The position numbers were made by a program, and so were the translations under genes. Under the pieces are notes generated by a model. It was not told the DNA's origin, did no database searches, and saw nothing but the letters and a program-made list of their open reading frames with translations. A stretch of 64,000 nt of DNA from an uncultured Acidobacteriota bacterium (lineage in GTDB: Bacteria > Acidobacteriota > Polarisedimenticolia > Polarisedimenticolales > JAIQFR01): assembly GCA_937864465.1 (NCBI GenBank), contig CALMJU010000098.1, positions 1 through 64,000 on the forward strand, written 5' to 3'. Positions 19,115-27,240 of this stretch are shown here, piece by piece. Every line of letters starts with the position of its first letter. Position 1 is the first letter of the stretch.

Positions 19115-19498
19115 ATGCGCACCTCCTCGATTCGCACCCTCGGAGGGCTCGCCCTCGTTCTCGCCGTCGTCCTCGCCGCGCCGGCGCTCCTGCCCGCCCG
19201 GGCCGGTTCCGAGGAGAGCGTGCAATCCGCGAGCACGGAGACCCCCGCGAAGGAGAAGAAGGCGGAGGATCCCGAGGCCGCGAAGGCCGCGCCGAAGCCG
19301 GACGCCGAGGCGGACGCGAAGAAGACCCCGGAAGCCGCGGCGCCGAAGGCTGCGGATCCGAAGAAGGCCCCCGCCAAGGTCGCGCCGCCCGGCGCGCCGA
19401 AGAAGCCGAAGGCGGAGGTGAACACGATCGAGGACATCTACGCCGAGCCCGACCCCCCGAAGGATGCGTCCGGGGGGGAGCGGCCGGACGGCGCGTAG
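19115..19498 (+). CDS. Secreted Lys/Ala/Pro-rich low-complexity protein
   Basis: 127 aa, beginning with a clear signal peptide (MRTSSIRTLGGLALVLAVVLAAPALLPARA). The mature part is almost entirely Ala, Lys, Pro, Glu and Asp (for example KKAPAKVAPPGAPKKPKAE), and then a short less repetitive end VNTIEDIYAEPDPP. It resembles the extended linker of TonB-like or histone-like proteins and is probably disordered in the periplasm. It lies about 105 bp downstream of the transglycosylase gene and may share its transcript, which suggests a wall-associated role. No homologous family is recognised. Confidence 0.65.
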   Translation: MRTSSIRTLGGLALVLAVVLAAPALLPARAGSEESVQSASTETPAKEKKAEDPEAAKAAPKPDAEADAKKTPEAAAPKAADPKKAPAKVAPPGAPKKPKAEVNTIEDIYAEPDPPKDASGGERPDGA

Positions 19499-19559
19499 CC
19501 CCGGCCCCCGGGCTCCCGGCGGGCCGGCCCGGGCCCCGAGCACGGGGCGTGGATCCGCC

Positions 19560-20753
19560 ATGACCGACCTCCGCTACGTCAATCGAGGCTTCGGCCTCGA
19601 GCGCGCCGTTTCGGAACGACTCGCCCACGACTACCGTAGCGCCCTGGTGGACCGCATGCGCGCGCAGGGGTTCCGGGTGGACGCGGGAGGCGTCTCCTTC
19701 CGGCTCGCCCGGGAGTTCGGCTTCTGCTACGGGGTGGACCGCGCCGTCGAGTACGCGTACGAGACGCGGGAGAAGTTCCCGGGCCGAAGGATCTTCCTGG
19801 TCGGCGAGATCATCCACAATCCGGGGGTCAACCGCCGGCTGGAGGAGATGGGCATCCGGTTCCTGGACGGGAGGGAGAACGGCGCGTCCGCGGATGGCCT
19901 GCGGCCGGACGACGTCGTGATCCTCCCCGCGTTCGGCGTTCCCCTGACCGACATGGAAGACCTTCGGCGCCGGGGCGTCGTCCTGGTGGACACGACCTGC
20001 GGGTCGGTGCGCAACGTCTGGAAGAGCGTCGAGAACTACGCGAGGGACGGCTTCACCGCTCTTCTCCACGGGAAGTACGACCACGAGGAGACGCGGGCCA
20101 CCGCGTCACGCGTCCTCCGGCACCCCGGCGGACGGGTCATCGTCGTCCGCGACGAGGAGGAGGCGCGCGCCGTCTGCGACCGGATCGAGCGGCGGGGAGA
20201 TCCCGAAGCCTTTCTCCGCCGGTTCCGCCGCGCGGTGTCGCCCGGGTTCGACCCCGAGGTCGACCTGGGCAGGATCGGGTGCGCGAACCAGACCACGATG
20301 CTCTCGAGAGAGTCGCTGGCCATCGCGGACATGGTGCGCGCCGCGATGGTCCGGCGGTGGGGCTCGGAGGAGGCCGACCGGCGCTTCCGGGCGTTCGACA
20401 CCGTGTGCAGCGCCACGCAGGAGCGGCAGGACGCCCTCGTCGATCTCCTCCGCGTCTCGCCCCTCGACCTGATGCTGGTCATCGGCGGCTACAACTCGTC
20501 CAACACGACGCACCTCGTCGAGATCGCGAGGGCGTCGGTCCCCTCGTACCACATCCGGTCCGCCGACTGCCTCGAGAGCCCGGAGCGGCTCCGTCACCAG
20601 CCGCCCGGCTCGCGCGAGGAGGCCGTGGCGGAGGGCTGGCTGCGCGAGGGACCGGTCGTCGTGGGGCTCACCGCCGGAGCGTCGACCCCGAACGTCGAGA
20701 TCGAGCGGGTCGTGAGGCGGGTGGCCTCGTTCCGCGGCGTCGCTCTCGACTGA
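19560..20753 (+). CDS. ispH: 4-hydroxy-3-methylbut-2-enyl diphosphate reductase, cyanobacterial/plant type
   Basis: Last enzyme of the MEP pathway, reducing HMBPP to IPP and DMAPP with a [4Fe-4S] cluster. The three cluster cysteines appear in EFGFCYGVDRAVE, VDTTCGSVRNVW and GCANQTTMLS. Substrate-binding HGKYDHEETRATASR and the late YNSSNTTHL motif are present. At 397 aa, with an N-terminal extension of about 45 residues and the HGKYDHEET variant, it belongs to the long cyanobacterial/plant group rather than the roughly 315-aa E. coli type. ATG 19560 is chosen, with the CGTGGATC leader lacking a strong Shine-Dalgarno. Confidence 0.92.
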   Translation: MTDLRYVNRGFGLERAVSERLAHDYRSALVDRMRAQGFRVDAGGVSFRLAREFGFCYGVDRAVEYAYETREKFPGRRIFLVGEIIHNPGVNRRLEEMGIRFLDGRENGASADGLRPDDVVILPAFGVPLTDMEDLRRRGVVLVDTTCGSVRNVWKSVENYARDGFTALLHGKYDHEETRATASRVLRHPGGRVIVVRDEEEARAVCDRIERRGDPEAFLRRFRRAVSPGFDPEVDLGRIGCANQTTMLSRESLAIADMVRAAMVRRWGSEEADRRFRAFDTVCSATQERQDALVDLLRVSPLDLMLVIGGYNSSNTTHLVEIARASVPSYHIRSADCLESPERLRHQPPGSREEAVAEGWLREGPVVVGLTAGASTPNVEIERVVRRVASFRGVALD

Positions 20754-20810
20754 CCGCGCCCGTCCCCCCGGCGCGGCGGTGTGCTATGGTGCGCGCGCCG
20801 AGGAGGCTCC

Positions 20811-21734
20811 GTGAAGGCGGGGAGATACCAGGGCAGCGGACGCGGGAAGGACCGGAAGGGACCGTCCGCGCCGCCTCGCCGGCCCGCCGAGCGGCGTCCT
20901 CCCTCGACGCCGGCGCCGAAGGTGCTGGTCCCGCTCACCGGCCCGCTCCACGTGGAGATCGTCGTCGTCGGCCGCGAGCTGCTCCGCGGGCTCACCGTCG
21001 AGTCGAGCGCCGCATTCGTCTCGAGCTGGCTGAGCCGGAGGGGCGCGCTCGTGCACCGGATCACGATCGTGGACGACCGGGACCGCGCGATCACGTCGGC
21101 CGTCACCGAGGCGATCGAGCGGGGCGCGCGCCTCGTGATCACCACCGGAGGCCTCGGGCCCGCGGCCGACGACCGGACCCTCGGGGCGGTCGCGGACGCG
21201 CTCCGGCTCCCCCTGGCGATCCACCCGCACGCGAAGGAGATGGTCGAGTCGTCCTTCCGCCGCCTGGAGAAGTCCCGGGTAGTGCCGAGGTCGGGCCTGA
21301 CGACCGCCCGCGAGAAGATGTGCGCGATCCCGGTCGGCTCCGAGCCGGTTCCGAACGAGGAGGGGATCGCCCCGGGAGTGCTCGTCCGGCGCCCGGGGGG
21401 CGTCGCCGTGCTCTGCCTTCCCGGCGTTCCCGAGGAGGGGCGCGCGGTCTTCCTCGCGGCGATGGACCGGCTCCGGGACATGGCCCCGCGCGGGATCCTG
21501 GCCGAGCGCGAGGTCGAGGCCCCGACCGCCGACGAGTCGTCGCTCCTCCCGATGCTCGACCGGCTCGCGGAGGAGTTCCCGCTGGTGTGGATCAAGAGCC
21601 ATCCCCCCGGATTCGCCCGCGAGGACGCGAAGGTCCGGATCTCCCTGGAGGCGGTCGCCGCCTCGAAGGAGGAGGCCGAGGCCCTCGTGGAAGGCGCGCT
21701 CCGGCGCCTGCTCGCCCTGGCCGGGGGCGGCTGA
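20811..21734 (+). CDS. CinA-N / MoaB-like molybdopterin-binding domain protein
   Basis: 307-aa protein with the MoCF-like domain found at the N-terminus of CinA (competence-damage protein; ADP-ribose pyrophosphatase activity in some members). Family motifs are VVVGRELLRGLTVESSAAFVS, VITTGGLGPAADDRTLGAVADAL and LCLPGVPEEGRAVF. The C-terminal nicotinamide-nucleotide amidase domain of full CinA is absent, and a Pro/Arg-rich tail of about 38 residues precedes the domain. GTG 20811 has AGGAGG 7 nt upstream. It is flanked by ispH and the secreted peptidase on the same strand. Confidence 0.8.
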   Translation: MKAGRYQGSGRGKDRKGPSAPPRRPAERRPPSTPAPKVLVPLTGPLHVEIVVVGRELLRGLTVESSAAFVSSWLSRRGALVHRITIVDDRDRAITSAVTEAIERGARLVITTGGLGPAADDRTLGAVADALRLPLAIHPHAKEMVESSFRRLEKSRVVPRSGLTTAREKMCAIPVGSEPVPNEEGIAPGVLVRRPGGVAVLCLPGVPEEGRAVFLAAMDRLRDMAPRGILAEREVEAPTADESSLLPMLDRLAEEFPLVWIKSHPPGFAREDAKVRISLEAVAASKEEAEALVEGALRRLLALAGGG

Positions 21735-21754
21735 CCGCTCCCTGGAGGCCTCCC

Positions 21755-23812
21755 ATGCCCGTGCGCGCCCTCCTCGCCGCCGCCCTTCTCGTCCCTCTCG
21801 CCGCCTCGGCTGTCGGAGCCGCTTCGGCGCCTCCGGCCTTCCTCGGGCCCGACGCGGTGAAGACCGCGGTGGCCCGCCTCGTGGCCCGGCACGGCGAGGC
21901 CCTCGGCCCGCGCATCCGGCAGGGGGTAGAGCAGGCGGCACGCCTGTGGCGCCCCGAGGACGGCGACGCCGCCTCGTTCGCCGCCTTCTGCGAGACCCAC
22001 TTCCTGGCGGACCCCGCAGCGCTCGCGGCCGCATTCGCCCGGCTCGAGGACGCGCTCGAGCAGACGGACGGGCGGCTTCACGAGATCCGCCGCGAGCTGA
22101 CGACGCCGCTCGACCTCGATACCGGCCCCGTGAGCGAGATCGACCGCCTCCTCGTGGGGCTCGACCTGCAAGCGCACGTGGACGAAGACCTGTTCCGCTC
22201 GAAGGTCGCCTTCTTCGCCCTCCTCAACTTCCCCGTGCACACGCTGGCGGAGCGGCTCGCGCTGGGCTCCTCCTGGGACCGTGACGCCTGGGCGCGCTCG
22301 CGCCTCATGGACCGGTTCGCGCAGCGGGTCCCGGCGGAGGTGGCCCGGGAGATCACTCGAGCCAACACGGAGGCCGACCGCTACATCGCCGAGTACAACA
22401 TCCGCATGGATCGGCTGATCGCCGCCGACGGGACCCGTCCGTTCCCCGAGGGCCTCCGGCTGATCTCCCACTGGGGCCTGCGCGACGAGCTCGCCTCCCG
22501 CTACGAGGACCCGGACGGGCTCTCGAAGCAGCGGATGATCCAGAGGGTGATGGAGCGGATCGTCCGGCAGGAGATCCCGAAGGCGGTCGTGGACAACCCC
22601 GGCCTCCTCTGGTGCCCGGAGACCAACGAGGCCCGCCCGGCGCCGGGCGCCGCCGCCGTCGGAGCGGAGATCGCAGCGAGGGAGCCGGACACGAGGTACG
22701 AGCGCTGGCTGGACGTGTTCCGCGCCGTCCGGCGGGCGGACCCGTACGTTCCGACGGCGCCGAGCTACATCATTCGCCGCTTCGAGCTCGACCGCCAGAT
22801 CCCCGCGAAGCAGGTGGAGGCGCTCCTCGCGTCGGTCCTCGAGTCGGCGGAGGTGAAGGAGGTCGCCGACCTGATCCGCCGGAGGCTCGGGCGGCCGCTC
22901 GAGCCGTTCGACGTCTGGTATCCCGGCTTCAAGCCGCGGGGAACGCGCGACGAGAGCGGGCTGGACGCGATCGTGCGGGCGAGGTACCCGACCGCCGCCT
23001 CGTTCCAGGCCGCGCTTCCCGGGATCCTGGAGTCCCTGGGCTTCTCCCGCGACAAGGCGGCCTGGATCGCCGGGCGCATCGTCGTGGATCCCTCGCGGGG
23101 GGCGGGCCACGCGATGGGCGCCGTGCGTCGAGGGGACGCGGCCCACCTGAGAACGCGCGTCTCCGAGCGCGGGATGGACTACAAGGGCTACAACATCGCG
23201 GTCCACGAACTCGGCCACAACGTCGAGCAGGTGCTCTCGCTCGACGGGATCGACCACTGGGCGCTGTCCGGCGTTCCGAACAACGCCTTCACCGAGGCGA
23301 TCGCCTTCGTGTTCCAGGACCGCGACCTCGAGCTTCTCGGGCTCGCGCCGCCCGGCGACGAGGACCGGGCCCTCGAAGCGCTCCGCGTCCTCTGGGAGGC
23401 CTACGAGATCGGCGGCGTGGCGCTCGTCGACATGAAGGCCTGGGAGTGGCTCTACGCCCACGAGGACGCGTCGCCCGCCGAGCTCCGGGAGGCGGTCCTC
23501 GCGATCGCGCGGGACGTCTGGAACCGATATTACGCCCCCGTCTTCGGCGTCCGGGACCGCGAGATCCTGGCGATCTACTCCCACATGATCTCGAGCGCCC
23601 TCTACCTCCCCGACTACGCGATCGGACACATCGTCGCCTTCCAGCTCGCGGAGAAGCTGCGCTCGGGCGGATTCGGCGCCGAGATCGAGCGCATGGCCCG
23701 CCGGGGCCGCGTCACGCCGGATGCCTGGATGCGCGAAGCGGTGGGATCCCCGGTGTCGGCCGACGCGCTGCTCCGGGAAGCGCGGGCCGCGCTGCGGGAG
23801 GCGGGGAAGTAG
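21755..23812 (+). CDS. Secreted gluzincin-type metallopeptidase (HELGH), unassigned family
   Basis: 685 aa with a signal peptide (LLAAALLVPLAASAVGAASA). The zinc motif HELGH occupies residues 484-488, and the likely third ligand is Glu514 in FTEAIAF, a spacing like M3/M32 peptidases. The long, mostly helical chain before the motif also fits M3/M32-like clefts. A second conserved-looking part, LPDYAIGHIVAFQLAE (about 620-635), follows. The substrate is presumably periplasmic peptides. ATG 21755 has GGAGG upstream, 20 bp after the CinA-like stop, so the two are probably co-transcribed. I cannot name the exact family. Confidence 0.75.
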   Translation: MPVRALLAAALLVPLAASAVGAASAPPAFLGPDAVKTAVARLVARHGEALGPRIRQGVEQAARLWRPEDGDAASFAAFCETHFLADPAALAAAFARLEDALEQTDGRLHEIRRELTTPLDLDTGPVSEIDRLLVGLDLQAHVDEDLFRSKVAFFALLNFPVHTLAERLALGSSWDRDAWARSRLMDRFAQRVPAEVAREITRANTEADRYIAEYNIRMDRLIAADGTRPFPEGLRLISHWGLRDELASRYEDPDGLSKQRMIQRVMERIVRQEIPKAVVDNPGLLWCPETNEARPAPGAAAVGAEIAAREPDTRYERWLDVFRAVRRADPYVPTAPSYIIRRFELDRQIPAKQVEALLASVLESAEVKEVADLIRRRLGRPLEPFDVWYPGFKPRGTRDESGLDAIVRARYPTAASFQAALPGILESLGFSRDKAAWIAGRIVVDPSRGAGHAMGAVRRGDAAHLRTRVSERGMDYKGYNIAVHELGHNVEQVLSLDGIDHWALSGVPNNAFTEAIAFVFQDRDLELLGLAPPGDEDRALEALRVLWEAYEIGGVALVDMKAWEWLYAHEDASPAELREAVLAIARDVWNRYYAPVFGVRDREILAIYSHMISSALYLPDYAIGHIVAFQLAEKLRSGGFGAEIERMARRGRVTPDAWMREAVGSPVSADALLREARAALREAGK

Positions 23813-23859
23813 CGGGGACCGCGGCACCGTTCCGGGGAGCGGCTGCGTCTTCGAACCCC

Positions 23860-23889
23860 TTGACCGCCAGCCGAACTGGGGCCTAAACT
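23860..23889 (+). promoter_or_regulatory. Sigma70-like promoter for the ParA-CBM48 gene
   Basis: TTGACC (23860-23865, five of six to consensus), an 18-bp spacer and TAAACT (23884-23889) lie about 97 bp upstream of GTG 23986, in a 173-bp gap that is otherwise without recognisable features. Confidence 0.5.
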
Positions 23890-23985
23890 CGCCTCCCAAG
23901 AGGGGCGAGGCGGCGATCTCGCCTCGAGTGTCCTCGCCGTCGCAGGGTCTCGCGCGGCGGGCGCGCCGAGGGGGAGGGTTGTCAC

Positions 23986-25065
23986 GTGCGAGTCCTTGCT
24001 CTCCTGAACCAGAAGGGCGGATGCGGCAAGACGACGACCGCCCTGCAGCTCGCGTCGCTGTTCGCCGAGGCGGGCCGCCGGACCGTCCTCGTCGACCTCG
24101 ACCCTCAGGGGCACGCGACCCTGGGCCTCGGCGCGGCCGCGCCCGAGCGCGACCGGTCCCTCGCCCGCGTCCTGTCCCGGTCGGGACTCCACGAGGACGC
24201 GATCCCGATCACAGAGGTGCTCGTGCCGGTGGCCGACCGCCTCTTCCTCGCGCCGTCGGGCGCCGAGCTCGCCGAGCTCGAGCCCGAGCTCGCGCGCACG
24301 CACGGAGGCGACGAGCGCCTCGCGGAGCACCTGGTCGCCCTCTCCGGGCGCGCCGACCGAGTGGTCATCGACGGCCCGCCGTCGCTGGGCCTCCTGACGC
24401 TCAACGCGCTCATGGCGTCGCACGAGATCGTCGTCCCGGTCGACCCGAGCCTCTTCTCGATGCAGGGGCTGGTCCGCATGGTCGAGATCGTCGAGCTGAC
24501 CGAGAAGCGGCGCAACCACCGCGCGGAGGTGCGGATCCTGGTCAACGCGTACGACGGAAGGTCGAACTTCGCCCGCGCAACCCTCGAGGAGATCCGCCGG
24601 GCGTATCCGGGGAAGGCGCTCTCCACCGTCGTGCGAGCGAGCGTCCGCGTGCGCGAGGCAGCGGCCCGAGGCGTTTCGGTCACCCGGCTGGCGCCGGGCG
24701 CGGCGGTCGCCGAGGACTACAGGGCGCTCGCGAAGGAGATCGACGAGGCGGAGGCCGCGATCGTCGAGGCGGCGCGCCCCGCGGCCGGGCAGGGGCTCGT
24801 CGTCACGAGGGACGGCGTCTACATCTCCCGGCACGACGTGCCGCCGGAGGACCTCCTGCTCGCCGGCGACTTCAACGGCTGGGTCCCCGACGCCGGAGTG
24901 CTCCTCGAGCGGCACGAGGACGGAAGCTGGACGAAGTTCGTCCCGCTCGACACCGGCCGCTACGAGTACAAGCTCATCGTCGGCGGACGCTGGATCGCCG
25001 ATCCGCTGAACCCGAAGCAGGTCGTCAACGCGGTGGGGACGAAGAACTCGGTGCTGGAGATCTAG
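23986..25065 (+). CDS. ParA-type ATPase fused to a C-terminal glycogen-binding (CBM48/AMPK-beta) domain
   Basis: 359 aa. Residues 1-265 are a canonical ParA/Soj ATPase: deviant Walker A KGGCGKTT (residues 10-17), VDLDPQGHAT (Asp37, Asp39), VIDGPPSLG and the V.PVDPSLFSMQGL segment. Residues about 270-359 form an AMPK-beta/CBM48 carbohydrate-binding module: LLLAGDFNGWVPD, then GRYEYKLIVGGRWIADPLNP. The Trp of FNGW, Lys of EYKLIV and Trp of GRWIADP match the three glycogen-contacting residues of AMPK beta. No parB or parS is adjacent; a degenerate ATPase gene follows 41 bp later. GTG 23986 has a GAGGGGGAGGG run upstream. It may position glycogen granules or couple ATPase state to carbohydrate; this is inference. 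Confidence 0.85.
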   Translation: MRVLALLNQKGGCGKTTTALQLASLFAEAGRRTVLVDLDPQGHATLGLGAAAPERDRSLARVLSRSGLHEDAIPITEVLVPVADRLFLAPSGAELAELEPELARTHGGDERLAEHLVALSGRADRVVIDGPPSLGLLTLNALMASHEIVVPVDPSLFSMQGLVRMVEIVELTEKRRNHRAEVRILVNAYDGRSNFARATLEEIRRAYPGKALSTVVRASVRVREAAARGVSVTRLAPGAAVAEDYRALAKEIDEAEAAIVEAARPAAGQGLVVTRDGVYISRHDVPPEDLLLAGDFNGWVPDAGVLLERHEDGSWTKFVPLDTGRYEYKLIVGGRWIADPLNPKQVVNAVGTKNSVLEI

Positions 25066-25106
25066 CTCCCGCCCGGTGCCTCGCGGCCCGCGCCCGGAGG
25101 GCGAAC

Positions 25107-25907
25107 GTGAGCGACGGACCCGACGAGCGAGAGGCCGATCTCGATTCCCACCCGCTCTCGGGGGTCCTCGACCGCCTGATCCGCCGGGAGCGCGGGGTCC
25201 CCGCCGTCGAGCCGAAGGCGTCCGCGGGGCCCTCCCCCGCCCCCGAGCCCTCGCGGCGCCGCGTCGTCGTGGTCGCGGGCCTGGGCCACGACCGCGGGGC
25301 GGCGGCGGTGGTCCATCTCGCGCGGTCGGGCGTCGGCCGCGATCTGCGGGTCGCGGTCGTGGACCTCGCCGCGGAGCCGATCCCGGCGTCCGGGGAGAAT
25401 CCGGTCGCCTCGGTCCCGATCGCCAGCCTCCCGCACGGCATCGAAGGACTTAGGCTCGAGCCGGCCGAGACCGTCCGCGCCGTGCTCGAGCGGCTCCGGA
25501 GGCTCGAGGCCGGGTGCGATCTCCTCGTGGTCCGGATCCCGGCGTCCGCCGGGCACGTGCTGGCGAGGGCCGCGTTCCTCGCAGGCGGCGTCGTCCTGCC
25601 GATCGGCCAGGGAGACAAGGCGCTCCACGAGGCGCTGTGGCTCTCGCGCAACCTGCTCGACAGCCTCCCGGGAATCGCCCTCGTCCCGTACTCCGCAGAC
25701 GAGGCAGCCCTCGGCCGCTACGCCGAGATCCTGCGCGCGTTCGACGAGGCGGGATCGAGCTCGCCCGAGGCCGACGACCTCGAGGGCCTCGACGCGATCG
25801 CTCCGCTCGCGGGCGGCACGGGAGAGGGGTTCCTCGCCTCGCTCGTCGGGGAGAGCCTCTCCGGGGAGCCCCAGACGGTGCTGGAGGTCGGGCGTCTCTC
25901 GATCTGA
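25107..25907 (+). CDS. Degenerate MinD/ParA-like protein lacking a P-loop, partner of the ParA-CBM48 gene
   Basis: 266 aa. After about 45 disordered residues, RRRVVVVAGLGHDRGAAAVVHLARSG sits where a Walker A loop would be, but the GKxGKT/S lysines and Thr/Ser are missing. Later parts keep the SIMIBI pattern: VAVVDLAAEP (switch-like Asp), CDLLVVRIPASAGHVLARAAFLAGGVVLPIGQGD and a helical C-terminus. It is probably a non-hydrolysing paralogue that heterodimerises with or regulates the upstream ATPase. GTG 25107 has CGGAGGG upstream. The family assignment rests on fold-like pattern and context, so it is tentative. Confidence 0.55.
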   Translation: MSDGPDEREADLDSHPLSGVLDRLIRRERGVPAVEPKASAGPSPAPEPSRRRVVVVAGLGHDRGAAAVVHLARSGVGRDLRVAVVDLAAEPIPASGENPVASVPIASLPHGIEGLRLEPAETVRAVLERLRRLEAGCDLLVVRIPASAGHVLARAAFLAGGVVLPIGQGDKALHEALWLSRNLLDSLPGIALVPYSADEAALGRYAEILRAFDEAGSSSPEADDLEGLDAIAPLAGGTGEGFLASLVGESLSGEPQTVLEVGRLSI

Positions 25908-25986
25908 CGCGGCGGTCCGAGCGAGCGTCCGCGGTTCGCGGTAACCTGGGAGAGTGGCGAGAACGCCACCTTCGGGAGGAGGTCCG

Positions 25987-26463
25987 ATGCGGAGACAACT
26001 CGGCTGGATGAACGTCGCGGTCGTGCTTGCGCTTCTGCTCTGTCCGGCTTGCGACGACGACGACTACACGGTGGACCCCGTCCCCGTGGACACGTCCGGG
26101 ACCTGGTCGTTCACGGCGAGCCCCAGCGACCCGCCGCGGACGATGTCCTGCACCGGCGATCTCGTCGGCACCGTCTGGAGCTTCTGCGACTTTTTCGTCC
26201 TCTCCGTGACGCAGGCGGAGGACGCGTTCTCCGGAGCGGCGGCGATCGAGTACTGCGGCGCGGCGTTCTCGGTATCGGGCACCGTGACGGGGAGCGCGAT
26301 CTCCGGCACCTTCGTGAGCAGCGACGACGTCCACACCTATCGCCTCTTCTTCAGCGGCGTCGTCTCCGAGAACGCGATGATCGTGGCCCCCGTCACCTTC
26401 ACCGTGGACGGCCTGAGCGGGGCCTGCTCGATGGCCGGCGAGTACTGGGGCGAGAGGCCGTAG
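25987..26463 (+). CDS. Predicted lipoprotein, 158 aa
   Basis: Signal peptide ending in the lipobox LCPAC, followed by DDDDYTVDP. The acidic residues after the Cys fit outer-membrane retention under Lol rules. The mature part is rich in Gly/Ser/Thr with alternating beta pattern (GTWSFTASP, FSVSGTVTGSAISGTF) and four further cysteines that could form disulphides. This looks like a small beta-barrel or lipocalin-like sandwich, but no family is recognised. ATG 25987 has GGGAGGAGG upstream. It ends at the strong hairpin 26493-26522. Confidence 0.7.
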   Translation: MRRQLGWMNVAVVLALLLCPACDDDDYTVDPVPVDTSGTWSFTASPSDPPRTMSCTGDLVGTVWSFCDFFVLSVTQAEDAFSGAAAIEYCGAAFSVSGTVTGSAISGTFVSSDDVHTYRLFFSGVVSENAMIVAPVTFTVDGLSGACSMAGEYWGERP

Positions 26464-26492
26464 GCGGGATCGAGGGATCTCCGGAACGAAGA

Positions 26493-26522
26493 GGCCCCGC
26501 GCGCGGGACCGCGCGCGGGGCC
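26493..26522. terminator. Strong bidirectional hairpin terminator
   Basis: A perfect 12-bp inverted repeat (26493-26504 with 26511-26522, loop GGGACC) lies between the convergent lipoprotein and OmpW-like genes. The T-tract is minimal (TTGG), so its function as a terminator rests on stem strength and position. Confidence 0.6.
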
Positions 26523-26560
26523 TTGGAGTCCATCGGGGCGCCGGGCGCCCCGGATTCGAA

Positions 26561-27172
26561 CTAGAACTTGTAGCCGACGCCGACGGTCAGGACGAGCGGG
26601 TCCACCCCCACCGCATCCGCGCCCGTCACGTCGGGCTCCGCGTCCAGGAGCAGGTAGCGGAGGCCGGCCGTGAAAGCCCAGCTCTCGGCGAACGGGACGT
26701 CGAGGCCGAGATTCACGCCGTACACGAACTGGTCCTTCATCCCCATCGTCTCGCTCGCGTACTTCCAGTCGTCGAACATCGCGTAGCCGAGGGTCGGGCC
26801 GAAGTAGAAGTCGACCGGCTTCCCCTTCAGGAGGTGGAAGTTCGCGTCGAACAGGATCGGCATCCAGGCGACCGAGCCGTAATCGGAATCCGGCTCGCCG
26901 CTGACGCTGAGCGTCATGTCGTGATCGGCGTACCAGAGGCTGGCGCCGAAGCTGACCATCTCGTTGTAGTAGAACTCGTACCCGAGGCCGAAGCCGAGCG
27001 CGTCGTCCGTCGCCATCGTGATCGTGTAGGTGTCCTCGGTGAACGAGTAGTCGCTCATCGGCATGAAGTAGCCGACACCGAAGGAAAACTTGTGCTTCGT
27101 GTCCGCCGCGTTCGCGAGCGGAACCGCCAGAGCCACCACCGCGATCAGAGCCAGAACCTTCGTCAGTCTCAT
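26561..27172 (-). CDS. OmpW-like outer-membrane beta-barrel protein
   Basis: 203 aa with a signal peptide (MRLTKVLALIAVVALAVPLANA). The mature chain shows about eight amphipathic beta strands with aromatic girdles (FSFGVGYFMPM, GFGLGYEFYYNE, FYFGPTLGYAMF, FTAGLRYLLLDA) and ends in Phe (LVLTVGVGYKF), the typical BAM recognition end. Size and strand pattern fit the OmpW/OmpA-barrel group. AAGGAGG precedes ATG 27172. A hairpin lies in the leader at 27202-27223. The specific function (small hydrophobic uptake in OmpW) is not established here. Confidence 0.75.
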   Translation of the reverse strand: MRLTKVLALIAVVALAVPLANAADTKHKFSFGVGYFMPMSDYSFTEDTYTITMATDDALGFGLGYEFYYNEMVSFGASLWYADHDMTLSVSGEPDSDYGSVAWMPILFDANFHLLKGKPVDFYFGPTLGYAMFDDWKYASETMGMKDQFVYGVNLGLDVPFAESWAFTAGLRYLLLDAEPDVTGADAVGVDPLVLTVGVGYKF

Positions 27173-27201
27173 CGAGATCCTCCTTGAGCTGCGTTCGGGA
27201 C

Positions 27202-27223
27202 GGCCGGGCCCTTCTGCCCGGCC
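27202..27223 (-). repeat. Hairpin in the 5' leader of the OmpW-like gene
   Basis: Perfect 8-bp arms (27202-27209 and 27216-27223) with a 6-nt loop, 30 nt upstream of the start codon. In mRNA this would be a stable leader stem that could affect stability or be a regulator target. No known riboswitch pattern is recognised. Confidence 0.4.
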
Positions 27224-27240
27224 TCTCGCACCTTCGTTTC

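Noticed and set aside
19464-19559. Upstream in-frame extension of ispH
   Set aside because: The extra 32 residues are Gly/Pro/Arg-rich, overlap the preceding secreted protein gene and precede a sensible ATG at 19560.
20594-23899. An 1101-aa minus-strand frame over the CinA-like and peptidase genes
   Set aside because: Its composition is dominated by Arg, Gly and Pro, it has no recognisable motif, and the plus strand here has an HELGH peptidase and a CinA domain with good ribosome-binding sites.
23986-25907. Chromosome-partition parAB locus
   Set aside because: The second gene has no ParB N-terminal or helix-turn-helix domain and is instead ATPase-like; no parS palindrome was seen nearby.
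26493-26522. Possible attachment site or short mobile-element end
   Set aside because: The perfect 12-bp stem between two convergent genes is best explained as a terminator; no flanking duplication or transposase exists.
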